From positions 46,290,537-46,354,536 of the forward strand of contig JACMZG010001870.1 in NCBI GenBank assembly GCA_018340805.1: a DNA stretch of 64,000 nucleotides, read 5' to 3'. Below are positions 31,945 through 45,400 of the stretch, piece by piece. This DNA is from Microvelia longipes. Taxonomy: Eukaryota; Arthropoda; Insecta; Hemiptera; Veliidae. Numbering within the stretch: the stretch's first letter is position 1; every line of letters starts with the position of its first letter. The position numbers and the translations under genes were made by a program. Under the pieces are notes generated by a model. The model saw nothing but the letters and a program-made list of their open reading frames with translations. It made no database searches and was not told where the DNA came from.

Positions 31945-32215
31945 GAAGAAAACAAGTCTCTCCACTAAATAAAACTTTTTTGGCAAAGCGCTCTCAACCA
32001 AACTAGAGGCCATCATCAGTGCATAACCTAACAAACAAGCAAATAAAATAAGGAAAACACAAACAATTACTTAACAAATGATGAGCAAAAGTATGAAAAG
32101 GAGACAAAAATAAAATTACATAAAATGTAATAAATAAAATAAGCAAAAATAAATAAAATAACTACCGTTAAGAAGAAGAGAAGTGAGTCTATGATTTTTT
32201 TTATTAGATATGAGA
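31945..32215. mobile_element. Fold-back/Penelope-type element with hammerhead arm
   Basis: Begins AACAAGTCTCTCCACTAAAT, continues with a minus-strand hammerhead-like arm, and ends near AAGAAGAGAAGTGAGTCTAT, as do the elements at 13.1 and 41.9 kb. Confidence 0.5.
31983..32025 (-). ncRNA. Hammerhead-like arm (GAGA variant)
   Basis: Minus strand: stem I GCA/UGC, CUGAUGA (complement of 32013-32019), stem II GGCC/GGUU, then GAGA in place of GAAA, stem III AGCGCU, U17. One core substitution. Confidence 0.45.
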
Positions 32216-32791
32216 GTCAGTTTCATTATTCCATAACATAATCCTTAACATACTACTTTTCTTTTATTATTTATAATAGACTCCATTCACGCTCACTCTA
32301 AGGATATAGAATATTTCAGTTTAGTTTAACATTTTTCCCCAGAGCCAAAAGCGAAGGTAGGCCACATAAATTAACACCAGGGGTAATGCCGAGGCAAATG
32401 ATATACAATTTGACTGCTGAAGCAGGAAAATGGCTTATATTTTGTTTGTAATTTTGTTAATCACACCAAATAACTTCTTTTGACCTAAAACAGATTTTGA
32501 GCTAATAAAAATAATATTTTAGCCAAGTCCACCTTTAAAAATTTGGGACCCCCAAAGACACTAGGAGAAAGGCCGCGTCTAGTCAACACGTATCTGTTTG
32601 TCTCTCGTTTTCTTTAAAGTTTTCTATAGTTTTAATTAATTATTTTAACCGTTAATTATAATATTTATAACAAGTTATGTATTGTGACAAAATTTTCTAT
32701 TGTTTGAATCAGTATATATTAATATTTATGTTAATAAAAGAAGAAATAATTTTCAGCAATTTCGTGGAAAAAGCAATTTTAGTTTAAGAGG

Positions 32792-32796
<5 letters not shown>

Positions 32797-32863
<67 letters not shown>

Positions 32864-32876
32864 ATATATATATATT
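32797..32876. repeat. (TA)n microsatellite
   Basis: About 80 bp of TA with single interruptions. It generates a spurious YIYIYI frame. Confidence 0.9.
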
Positions 32877-33335
32877 TACACGTTAATATAGACCTATTAA
32901 AAAAATAATGCCACTAAATTCTAGATATTTCCTCTGAGCTATCATTTGACAAACACAACTACTTTTACCCAATATGTATAGTATACCTAAACTTTGGTAC
33001 ACCAGAATACATAATCCCTTCTAACACTGATTCTAAAGAAGCCATCGCCAAAAAAATAGAACCTACCACCACCAAGTCCACTAGCAGAAGCGAGAATCAT
33101 TTATCAAGATCAAGAATCCTTATTAAATATCATTGATCAGGATGAAACATTTCAATGAGTTTTGGAAGCCAGTTTAGGTAGCCCGCAAATCATTTTGAAA
33201 TGGGATAACTGAACCTGGGTGTTTATTTACATTGCTTTGAATGTGAAAATGCGGGAATTTTCAAATTAAACGAGCAGAAGAGTATGTAATGTATTTATTT
33301 TTTATGTATTCAGTATAGTTGTTTATTAATTTCTT

Positions 33336-33497
33336 ATGTTTATTAGATTATCTTCTTGTGTATTGTGTTGTAGAAAAGTTGTAATATCCAGCAGTTTCCA
33401 TGTTATTCTTAGAAATATGAAGATTTTGAACGTTGCCGAGAAGAATGATGCCGCTAAAAATATTGCCAGCTTTTTGTCTAATGGAAATTCTCGTAGA
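33336..33497 (+). CDS. TOP3A: TOP3A exon 1: presequence and toprim start
   Basis: The upstream ATG (33336) adds 27 residues, [20 protein letters not shown] and on to HVILRN. They are free of acidic residues, with Arg/Lys/Ser and hydrophobics, which suits a mitochondrial presequence. The second in-frame ATG (33417, M28 in [11 protein letters not shown]) would give the nuclear form, as in known dual-targeted TOP3A. Donor AGA|GTGAGT. Confidence 0.85.
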
Positions 33498-36400
33498 GTG
33501 AGTTGTTTCTTTTTGTTTATTCTTATACGTGTATAGCTGGTGAGTATATATGTTTGATGTTTAGTTGAAAACAGTAAGGTGTTATAACACTTGGTTTTTA
33601 CATACGCAATGCAACAGCCTGTTGCATGCTTTGCTCAGATGATTAGGTTGAGACAGTAAGAGCCAGATTTTTGAAACCAAAGTTTTATGAATAGGGCAAC
33701 TTGTGGAGCTCGTATACCCTCCTAAAACCCCTAAATCGTGCACTGGCTTAACCATACTGGTTCATATTAAAATCTGAGCCCTAAAGACGTAGAGATTTAT
33801 TACTAGAGGGGCCCTATTGGTCGAATTTTGAAACATCGAAAAAGTTACCTGACCACATTCGATTATCATTATCATCAAATAAACATAAAAAAAAAATAGT
33901 AAATTATATGTATAGTAGAATGTTTAAAATACAAATCACAACACAAACAATCTTCGGGAAGCTGAAAACAGTTGATTAATTATAACCTTAACTCCCTCTT
34001 AGAGGAGGTTTCAATGAGGTTACACAGAGCCCCTGAGAGCCCCACTAAAAATGTTTCAGGCCTCTCAATGTATTAAGATAGGCTATGCCCCCTCTAGTAT
34101 ATATCTCAATGCCTAGAGAGGATAGAATAAACCGTTTAAATTCCTTCCGTTGTGTGTTTTTTTATTCCCCTGCAAAAAGCTGTTTTATTACTCATTGATA
34201 TCTAGAAATCTGTCAATTAATTAAAATTATTACAATAGTCCAGGCAATGAGCTTACTGACTCTAAGTTTAACGGCAATGTCCGTTATGAGCTTTAGTGGG
34301 AAGAGTATGCGAGTTTTTACTCGCATTACAAATATTTAATAGAGCCTAGTAATATTCAGGATGAATATTTAAATAATAAAAAACAAGTGATATGTCTTGG
34401 ATATCTAAATTAAGGGGAGGTTTTTTTAACTTAAATTTTTATTAAGAATTATATCCAACACAATTTCAACTGACTGTTTTAATCAATGCTAGAATACAAT
34501 TAATAATTTCATTAAAATAATATAATATATAGTTTATTTGTAGTAAACATATACATGCAATTACAAACGTTGTAAAAATCGCTTATATAATAATAGTAAT
34601 ATACTTAAAAGTGATATCACAGTCAAAAAGATGTAAATCTAACATAAAATAAAACGCAACATTAACAATAAGTACCTAATTTAAAAAACTCATCTACACT
34701 ATAACAAGGGTTTAAAAGCAAAAATTCTTTAATTCTATCACAGTATGCGTTTGTATAATACTTGACTTTATGACTTTGATAGACAGGTAGTCACTTGATC
34801 AACCTTTCAATTTGTAAATACTTCAACAATTGTAAAGTATGGTGACAAGGAAACCAAAAACTTTGTCCCTTGTGTAATAGTAGAGAGAAAGAGGACACTT
34901 TTCACTTTGTTGCCAGATGTTCCATATTAAAAGAATTTAGAATGGTTCATCTTGGTCAGAAAGAAATAAGCTTTCAGCAATTCACCATCGATCTAAATGG
35001 CAACAATTGGAAAATCTTGATTAATTATGCCAGAGCTGCCTGGAAGTATAGGTATACTTTAATACAAGAGTGGAATTGGGATTAAGTTTGATGTCTGGTT
35101 TGCCAAGGAGTAATTTCTTTCTTCATTAATTTGATTTCTTTGTTAGGGTTTATTTAATTTATATATTTTAATATAATATAATTTATATATTAATATTTTT
35201 TATTTATTTATCTTTCACTGAGTGGGATTTTATTTTATTCTCTTATTATGTGCCAATGCTTAAGAAAGGTTTTTAATTTAAGAAACAGACTAATGCTAAA
35301 AATCTCAACTTATAAATTTTAATAAAGTATATTTATTTTCAAAGTATATTTTTTTAAAAACAATATACCACTACTAAATTATGTTAAAATTTTATTGAAT
35401 TATAAAGAATATTTAAACGAAAATAATCAAGTAAAAAAATTGTATTAAAAAAAGCATTAAATCAAATACAGCCAGTTAAGACTCAGTGTTAATACTATTA
35501 TTTTATTTATTCCTTTTTTTAAAAAAGAATAATTTAGCATAATATTTAACTTCTGCTTAAAAGTAAGTTTTTTTCTTTCAAGTTTTCATGGACTCTTACT
35601 TAACAGTGCTTGAAGCACCTAAGTGTTGTTTTTCACATTTTTTCTACTTTAAGTTATGAAAATTGTTAATGTAACAAAAAGAAATAAACAACGAAATATC
35701 AAAGTATTATGCTAGACAAAAATTTAAAATAGGACAAGCATATAAATGATTTGTGTAGTGGATTGAAAAAAGTCACTTATAAATTTATTATGCTTAGGAA
35801 ATTTCTACCTTTGAATACCCTTAAATCCGTTTTTTATATCACTTGTTCATTCAATAATAGAATATGGAATAATAGGATGGGGAGGTATTAATGAAACACA
35901 CTTACATCAACTGATCATTCTACATAAAAATATGTTAAAAAAACCAATTAGGTACTCTACAGATCTAATATATGAGGAATTCAAAGTCATGAAGATACCT
36001 CAAATTTATGAGAAAAAGCAGTTGATATTTATAAATAATAGAAAAAGTTGGTATAATACAAGAAAACAAAATCAGCAAAATAGCATAGAACCATTTTGCA
36101 AAACTACCAAAGCATCAACTCACTCATATTACACAGCTCCGAGTTTATACAATAGTTTACCCCTGAATATAAAACATGCAAAAACCCTGGCTATCTATAA
36201 AAAACAAGTATAATTTTTTATAATAAACAATTCAATAAATTTGTAAATTCATACATATTCCGTTTTACTGATAGATATTAAATACAAGAGTTATTTATGA
36301 ACTTTAAACAATAATTTACATAAATGCAGATAAGATTTTGTGTCTTCACAAAGTCATGTGACAGTTGCACAAAATAAATGACATTTTTTCGAAGGAATCA

Positions 36401-39400
36401 CTTTATTTGAATAAAATAAAAGTAAAAGTATATACTCATATAAATTAAGATAATTATTTTTCAATTATTAATTGCTACTAGCTCACTCTAATTTATAATT
36501 ATTTATTTTTTGAGAAAACATTTTATTTTTAACTTGACAAAACTAGTTTTCATCTTTTTACTCAAGCAAAAATTGCAAGTAAAAATGCACGAGCACTGAC
36601 TCATTCAAGGATGTGCTTATAAAATAGAAGTATTTAGTAATATTTTATTTTTGATTTTGTGAAGCAGAATAAATATATTTTTTAGCAACTGCCAACGAAT
36701 TGGCCAATGGTTATGACTCAGAAAGCAATGCTTGTTTTGATTCTTAGTTGGAATAGTATGTGTTTAGTTCTGTAAAACTGGGTGTGACAATAGTGCCTTC
36801 TGCTATGCTGGAGTTAGTGACTAATCGGCTTATAGAATTAGATTTAATTAATGATGTGGTTCATTTTTTATCTTCACACTTAATTTATTTATCGGTAACT
36901 GGTCAGTTGCATTCTTCATGATCTTTTTCCTACACAGTCTGATAAGTATATGATACAGATCAACTGTTAAGATTGTAATAGTTTTTTCTTATTCGCAGAG
37001 AGAAGGCCTATCAAAATTTAATAAGATCTATGAGTTTCAAAGTCAAGTTCTTGGACAGTCATGTGAAATGCTTATGACATCAGTTAGTGGACATTTACTG
37101 ACAACGGATTTTATAGGATGCTACAAGAGCTGGAATAAATGCTCCCCTGAGGCCTTGTTTGATGCCCCTATTGAGAGGATATGCCCTGATAATTTCTTAC
37201 CTATTAAAGTAAGTTCAATTTTCTCTAATAAAGCACAATATGTTAAGTGAGACTTGCTCATGCATGAAGTGAGAATCTTGAAATAAGTTTTTAAATAAGT
37301 GTACAGTCCATCTTTTAGTTTAAAAATCCCCAAGGTCGTAAGCATTTTGGGAATTGACTAATCAGAAAAACCGCTGCCAACCCCTCACTTGAAAAGAGAA
37401 AAAAATTCCCTACTACCATAACCGCTGTAGGGAAATAACCTTCTTCCTGGTATTTGTTTACTTTGTTTGTGCTTTTTCTTGTGTTTACATCGTTTTGAAA
37501 ACTACTTTCAAAGTAATCATAAAAATGATATAAGATAAAACTACACAAATTAAATGTAAAAAATATCGCCAAGAAAATACGGGTAAAATAACCTGATTTG
37601 TTTACCTAGTTTTTTCCCGCTCCTTTCTTGCAGGGATTTTTTCTTTAGAATCGGTAGTGCCTAAACTGACCTGTCAATATTTTGAAAGTAGTCGATAGAC
37701 TACTTTCTTTGCTTAACTGTAGTCGCCAATTAACTTTTTTGGACATCAATCTTTTATTTACAGAGAACACTAGAGAGAGAAATACGGGGTTGCGATGCTT
37801 TAATAATATGGACTGATTGTGATAGAGAAGGAGAGAATATTGGATTTGAAATTATTGATATTTGTAAAGCTGTTAAACCTAGAATTAGAGTATATAGGTA
37901 AGGACATATTTACTCCTAATTGCAAAAAATGCATTAAAATTACTTGCATTACAATAACTAACACAATATAATTGTGTCAACTATTCATGTTTTGCAAAAT
38001 TCGGTAGTATCCAATGATATAAAATAATGATAAATTTACTAAGTGGCAAATTTAAATGCAACTGGTAAATTTACAATCCACCCAGTGGCTTTGGGGTAGA
38101 GCTCCAGCCTTTTAACGGGAAAGGAAACCTGTATTGTTATTGAGGGATAAATTTCTTTGCCAGGAAAAGATTCCGTTAGCTAAGCCAATTTCCTTTTGAA
38201 TCCTTTATTTGTTTCTCAACAACTTTCTTCACTTTGGCTTTTTGTGATGAGCATAAACTGAATTCTAAATGTGTTCGAAAAGAGCTGATTTAAGAAGTAT
38301 ATAAGTATTTGTGTTTTTAATAATCATGCATAAAATAACCACTCTGTAATAGCAATTAAAAACATCGGGTACCTCGGAACTTCCTCACCACATCGGGTTC
38401 CCTACGCTCATCCTCCCTGCTTTGCTCGTCCTCAGAATGGAAGTCGTTAAATGTATTCTGCAAAACGTCTTCGGACTCCCTTCGTTCTTCCACAGATAGT
38501 AAATACATCCGTTTCATTCCTAGTGGTCACTCTCCCAGGCACTGACCATGCTCTATGCTGCTTAACTATTATGATCCCTAAATCATGGATATACTTGTTG
38601 TATTGAAACAAAACTTAGTGTACGTGTACTTATTTAGTACTTAAAGTTATTTAATTTATCGTAACATTTTTTGTGTTGTAATTTAAAAAAAAAAAATTCA
38701 AATTTCAAAACCACTCAGGAGGCCTGAGTGGTTTTTTCAACACCTGAAACTGATAATTCCGGTTTCATCCCTGTTTCGGATTTTTTTGCAAACACAATAC
38801 TTTTCCTACATACCTACGGTATAAATAAGGAAAAGTAAAAAAAATCATAACAAAATTAATTTTTAATATTTGTTTTTTCTTCAATATTGAAATTTGCGGA
38901 CCCCCTGCATCAGAATGTTTATCTCACGATAAATATAGCTACAAACTACTAATTATAATATTAATGGAAATTATTTGATAGAGATAACTTCAGAGTCTTA
39001 AATACAAGTTAAATTCTTTACTTTTATTATTTCAGGGCAAAATTTTCAGAAATAACATCAAGTTCAGTAAAACGTGCCCTTGCTAACTTAGGAGAACCGA
39101 ATAAGAATGTGAGTGATGCTGTGGCTGTTAGGAGTGAACTGGATATGAGGATAGGTTAGTCAACTTTGATTCATTTCTCTCAACTTAGCTTATGTGTTAA
39201 TAACACATGTACACATGTATCACACATTTACATATGTATACATGTAACACACAAGGGAGAATGTGACAATTCAATTTAACTTCCTTGATTCCAAAAATAT
39301 ATTTCCTTGCGAAGTTATTCACAATATGATCGTTAATGATATTTTCCGAGTTATTTTCAGTAGATAATCTTCAGCCCCCTTCGTCAATTAAAACAGAGGC

Positions 39401-42400
39401 AATCAAAAATGTCAAAAATAATTGATTACCTATTAAATATAAAAAAATCTGGTACAGGGTACCTCAGAAGTTTTCCTCATCACATCGGATTCGCTATACT
39501 CATCCTCTCTACTTCCGACTCGCTTGGCTCATCCTTAGAGTATACAATTCTCCAAATTTATTCTGCAACACATCCTCTGATAGTAAATATATCCTTTTTA
39601 TTCCCAGCGGTCACCTATTCAGACACTGACCACGCTCGATGATGCTTAAATTTTATGTTAAAAAAATCATGGATATACTAATCATTTTGAAAGTTAGTGA
39701 GTACTTATTTATTACGTAAAGGTATACTCTTGTAACAAATTTTAACTCAATTAGATAATTTTTTAATTGTATACAATTTTTTAAATAACGTACACAAGTC
39801 ATTTAATAAAAATTAAACTAATGCTGATAATAATATGAAACTTGGCATTTATGTTGGTCTTATAATAATAATAATAAATCTTTATTTGCTTAAAACATAA
39901 GTTTTCTACAAAGAAGTCTTAAAACTAAGATTAACAATACATTTTCTCATTTTATAATAAAAAGAAAGATAAAAACTGGAAGAATAGAGAAAAGAAAATT
40001 TACTCTTTTTGGCGTCGTCACATTATGCGAGCCTTTATTTAAAGAAAAATTGAAAAGTGATTTTTTAATTATTAGATGTTCATCGTATGGTTAGAACATT
40101 AGAGTGCCTAATATATTGGCACTTTACTTTTAACTAAAACCTGAATGAAGAAACTATAGATCATGGAAATAAAAAAAATAATAATAATAATAATATTAGA
40201 CAATTATAAAATTATTAAACCACATCCTCTAGAAAAGAATTGAATTTAGGTTGATAACTTATTTGTAGACAATTAATATTATTTAAAAAAATAGGCTTTA
40301 ACACGAATGAATAGTCGGGTCTTTTAAATTATAAACCCTTTGATTAAACCATGCAGAAAGCTTAAAATATTAGACAAATTAAAGGCATTCCTGTCTTCTT
40401 TTTAGCGATTCTAATGAGAACAGATACAATTTTCGTAACATTTTATAATCAATTTCATACAACAAATTATTTAAATTTTGAATTGAAGTGAAGTTAAAAT
40501 ATTTAGAACGTATATCTCTTGTATTATATCAATGCAAAAGGAAGTGTTCAATATTGTCAAAACCAGTTTGACAGAGCGGGCATGTTTCTAAATTATTGAA
40601 TAAGATCTTATTGTTACTAAGGTATAGTTTGGCTGTGTTAGAATTAGCAAGCCGAATTTGAGACGCAAATCTTAAGATATGAATTCCACACCTGTTCTGC
40701 AAATATGGTTGGTCTTATACATGACTATATGCGAGCTAATATTTTTCCGCGTTTAATGATTTTTCAAAATTTTGCTCATTATTTTATTATTTGAGTGATT
40801 ATTGTAGGTTAATGACGCCATAAAAAATATCTTCCGAACAACAAAACTACAGCTATAGACTGAGATTTGTACAAAGTTTCAACTCTCTAGTATAAATACA
40901 CTGGGAGCTACAATGATAACCTACTCAAACACACACACATACAGACAGACAACTTTGAGAAAACCATTCAGGAGGCCATAAAACATCTGAAACGGATAAT
41001 TCCGGTGATATCCTGGTTTCGGATTTTTTTGCAAACACAATACTTTACCTATATACCTACTAATAAACCTAATTAAGATATGATACCTTCAAAAGCTACT
41101 TTATAACTAATTACTGAGATCATCTTAAAAAAAAGAAGTCTCTCCTCAAAATTGAATAAAGAAAATGGTGATAGATGAGTGTTACAGATCAGATATCTAA
41201 GATAGACTCTTTATCTTCTCTATCTTACTCTTCATCTTTGTCTATTTTTGGTATCTGATCTGTAAGACTCATCTATCACCATTTTCTTTATTCAACAGCA
41301 TGCACTGATGATGGCCTTTTGTTAGATTGAAAACGCTTTGTTACTAAAAAATTTATTTTGGTGGAGTGACTTCTTATTCTTTTATTATTATGTTGAACTC
41401 TTCAGTCCTTTACTCACCATGTGAAAACATTTTATGCCCGTAATAAAGGGATTTGGACATGATTTTGAGATTCTGTGAAAAGATAATTGATTTGTTTGGA
41501 ACTTTGTTTAGGTTGTTCGTTCACTAGATTTCAAACACTGAGACTAACTAAATCATTCCCCGTGCTAGCAGAACACTTACTAAGCTATGGACCTTGTCAG
41601 TTTCCTACTTTAGGATTTGTAGTGGAAAGATATCTAGAGAGACAGAGATTCATATCGGAACCGTTCTGGAAAATAAAAGGTGAGTACATATTTCTTAGGA
41701 ATAAATAAATGGGTATGTTTTGATAATATATTTACTTACTAATGAGACTTATCAAACTGCAATCTGTCTATTGAATGTTAACTCTATATTTAGTGTTGAA
41801 ATGTGTTGGAGTCTATCATACCTTTACCACATCTGTGGCTGGCGTAGTTTTCAAGAAATATAAAAACGATAATTTAGAATGAGCTCCAGTGGAGTTGTTC
41901 TTAATTAAAGAAACGAAGAAAAGAGTCTCTCCACAAAACTATTGATTTATTCAAAGCGCTTTCGACCTAACATGAGGCCATCATCAGTGCCAGATATAAC
42001 ATAAAGAATAAATGGCTAAGAGAAAGACATTAAAGGTAAACACATGTTAAACGGTGGAATTAGCAGTTTTCCTTCTCTTCTTTTTCGACTTGACAATTTT
42101 GGTGAGTCGGTGATGGAGTGGTTGGAGGTGGGAGAGCAGTACTTTTAGAAAAGCCAGAAAAAGGGCTGACCTTTACCCTCTCACTATCAGGTTAAGCTCT
42201 CCCACTGCTTCTTAAGATCTCTATCTATATTAGCTCAAAAGGTCATATGGATGGTCCCCGTCAAGTTAGTTTTTTTCAATTCACTGACAAAGGACAGAGG
42301 CTCGACTTTTTAGAGAAGCAGTGGGAGACTCACCAACATTGTCGAGTTGAAAAATATTAATTCTACTGTTTGACTTTAGTCAGTTTTGTTTGACTGTGTC

Positions 42401-45400
42401 TTTCTCTTAGCCTGATTTACTTTATGTGATATCTGGTAATTTTTATTCATTTATACTTAATACTTGTTTTACTGTTTTAACTTTGTTACTTTTTTTTTAT
42501 TTTTACCTGCATATTAACTGCTCGTAACAATATTATTTATACCTGCTTATTAAAGTTTGTATCAATATTATTTTTAGTTACCCATAAGATAGACAATATT
42601 ACCGTAGAATTCAGCTGGAAAAGGAATAGATTATTTAGTGAAGATATAGTTGAAGCCATATTGGATAGATGTCAGGAAAATCCTACTGCTACTGTGGAAA
42701 CTGTTCAGGGAAAGCCTAAATCTAAGTGGAGACCTGTTCCTCTTGATACAATAGTATGTAACACCTAACTTACTTTAATTTAATTTTAACTACTTAATTT
42801 TTGACCAATTCAAAACAAATTTGTTAAATATATTTTTCAGACCAGTCTGATCTGTTCTTTGAAGTATCTTTAATTTTAATTTTTAAATTCATAGAAGAAA
42901 TTTAATGAACAATAATACAAAGAAAGTGTCTATAAGATTCGCTAAATTACACCTATGTCAGAAGAGAATGTGTTATATGCAACTCGGGTGTAAAGCTTGT
43001 CATTGTTCCTTGGTTATAGTTATCTTCCCTATCCCTCGGGAATCAAATCCATCGGCTTAACCTTGGGAGTTAAATGCTCCGGTTCGCTTAGCTTTTACAT
43101 CAGAGACCAGCTTATTGCCCAGGGAAATAATGTCATTATTTACTCACTTGGCGCATAAATAGAATTTTTTTTAATCAAGCTTTATTTTACCAAATTTTAC
43201 AATATTATAACAAAATATACAAAAATAACAAATAATACAGTAATACAATAATAGTACAAGATTACAAAAATATATTGGTTCTTTTTACCAACAATTGTTT
43301 TTTATATTATACACAAATGAATAAATAATTTGGCAAACCCACCGGGAAGTCCCGTGTGTGGGAAGTCATTTTACAAAGTATCTTTTTAGGCTATAGGTGT
43401 GACGATCAAATTTATTATTAATGATGTCACATGACTTAGTATAAACAACTTACCTATACAATGATATATTATCCTTGAATAAACTGCTGATATCCTGCAC
43501 TGGTAAAAAAACAGTAAAAATGAAATAAAAAGAAGTATAAACGTATATACATAAAATACAATTGTTAAATACAAAAATCTTAATTTTTAGCTTTTAGTCT
43601 TAACAGTTAAATACTACAAAAGAGAGAGTAGTAAAAATACTATAAGGTTTAAATGAGATAATAAAAATAAAATTTAAAAAAAGTTAATAAAAAATAATAA
43701 AAATTAAAACTAGGAATAAAATGATTTCTTCTTTTAGATTTTATTACTTATTTATCTATTAATATCCAAAGAGACTAAAACTATTAGAGAGAGGATACAA
43801 CAGCACTTATCATTCCTTGGGTAGCTAGGTGCCCTAACGGTACATTGGTGACGTCATTTTTTTTATTTTTCCTAATAATTACAATTTCACGTAAATATTA
43901 CATTTTTTTTACTATTTTGTTTTAAATCAAGTAAAATGAATTTAAAATAAGTTTTAATTATTATCTATTGCATGTATTTTTTAATTTTTATTTTTGAATA
44001 ATGTGGTTTAATGTGGAATCACTAAAAAATGTCCGCCGTTAGTAGAATGCATGCTACAATAGAAGTTGTAGAGGGTAGGGGAGTATCTATTCTTTCTCTA
44101 GGGAGACTATAGTAGAGGTAAGTACAGTTACGGCTCCTATGGAAACTGTCTCACTTTTAGACCCCTTATCACTGTGTTAATCGGGTCCTGTACTCCCTCT
44201 AATAGTTTTAGTCTCTTTGTTAATATCTTAGTGTTGCTTTTTGTCTTTGATAGGAGATGGAGAAATTATGCTCCAGAAAGTTAAAGATTAATGCAGGAAA
44301 CAATGAAAATAGCTGAGAAACTGTATACGCAGGGTTTTATTAGTTATCCAAGGACTGAAACTAACATATTTCCTGATTCTTTAAACTTAAACTCACTGGT
44401 AGAGATGCAGGTGCCAGATAGGAGGTGGGGAGGTGAGTCTAAGCTGTAGTGAGTTAGCTAAATCCAGATTGTCAAAATAGTTTCTAAGATATTAAATGAA
44501 AATTTTTAGTCCAAGAGCCAGACCTGAAAAATTTGACTTATTTTGTACTACTTCAAACCAAATTTTTCTGAAAATATACCTTAAATAATGAAGGAAAAGC
44601 ATAGCCTGCCTATTAAGAGTGGAGCCTTCACATGACTGCTTATGCTCAAAATTTTATAAAATCGCACAAATTCCAGATTTGTTGAAATAAGTGGTTCCCT
44701 GTGGGTCGTGTGCAAAATAAGAAGAGAACACTTTTCAAAGGTGATAAAATTTCCTACTTAAAGAGTGTTTTTTTCGTAAAATTTGGTTTACTTCAATTAA
44801 AGTTATGACATTTGTTAAATGGCCATAAAATGCACAAAAAGCCAATATTTCTTCAAAGAAATTCGCTAACTTTCGTAAATTAACAACTTTTTTGGTGTTT
44901 TTGAAAGAGCCTTAACTTTGGTTTTGTCATCTGATTTTGACGATTAAACACACGTTTTATAGAACATTTTATGACCTTTAAATAATGTTCTTTTCATGTT
45001 TTGTACACTATAAAACACTTAGTTCTAAAAAACGAGTGAAATTTGTGTGATTTCATATAATTTTGAGGATGAGCAATCATATGAAGAGCTCCACTCGGAA
45101 TAAGCAGACTATGTTTTTTCTTCATAATTTAAGGTATATTATCAAAAAATATACAACATTAAACATTATTAGCTATAGTATAAGCTATAATGCGAGAACC
45201 ACCTCGGGTGGGTCACATCTACTATGCTCCAAGTAAAATTAAAGTGGGCGAAATCTTTTTACAACCAATTCTATTCATAAAAAGCTGAGAGCAATGCCCG
45301 GGCTGTGAACCCCGGACTTCTGATGCCAAAATCCAGTACAATACGACCACGGCTACGGAGGCAGATATTAGCTATAGTATATAATAATGCCCGTTTTAGG

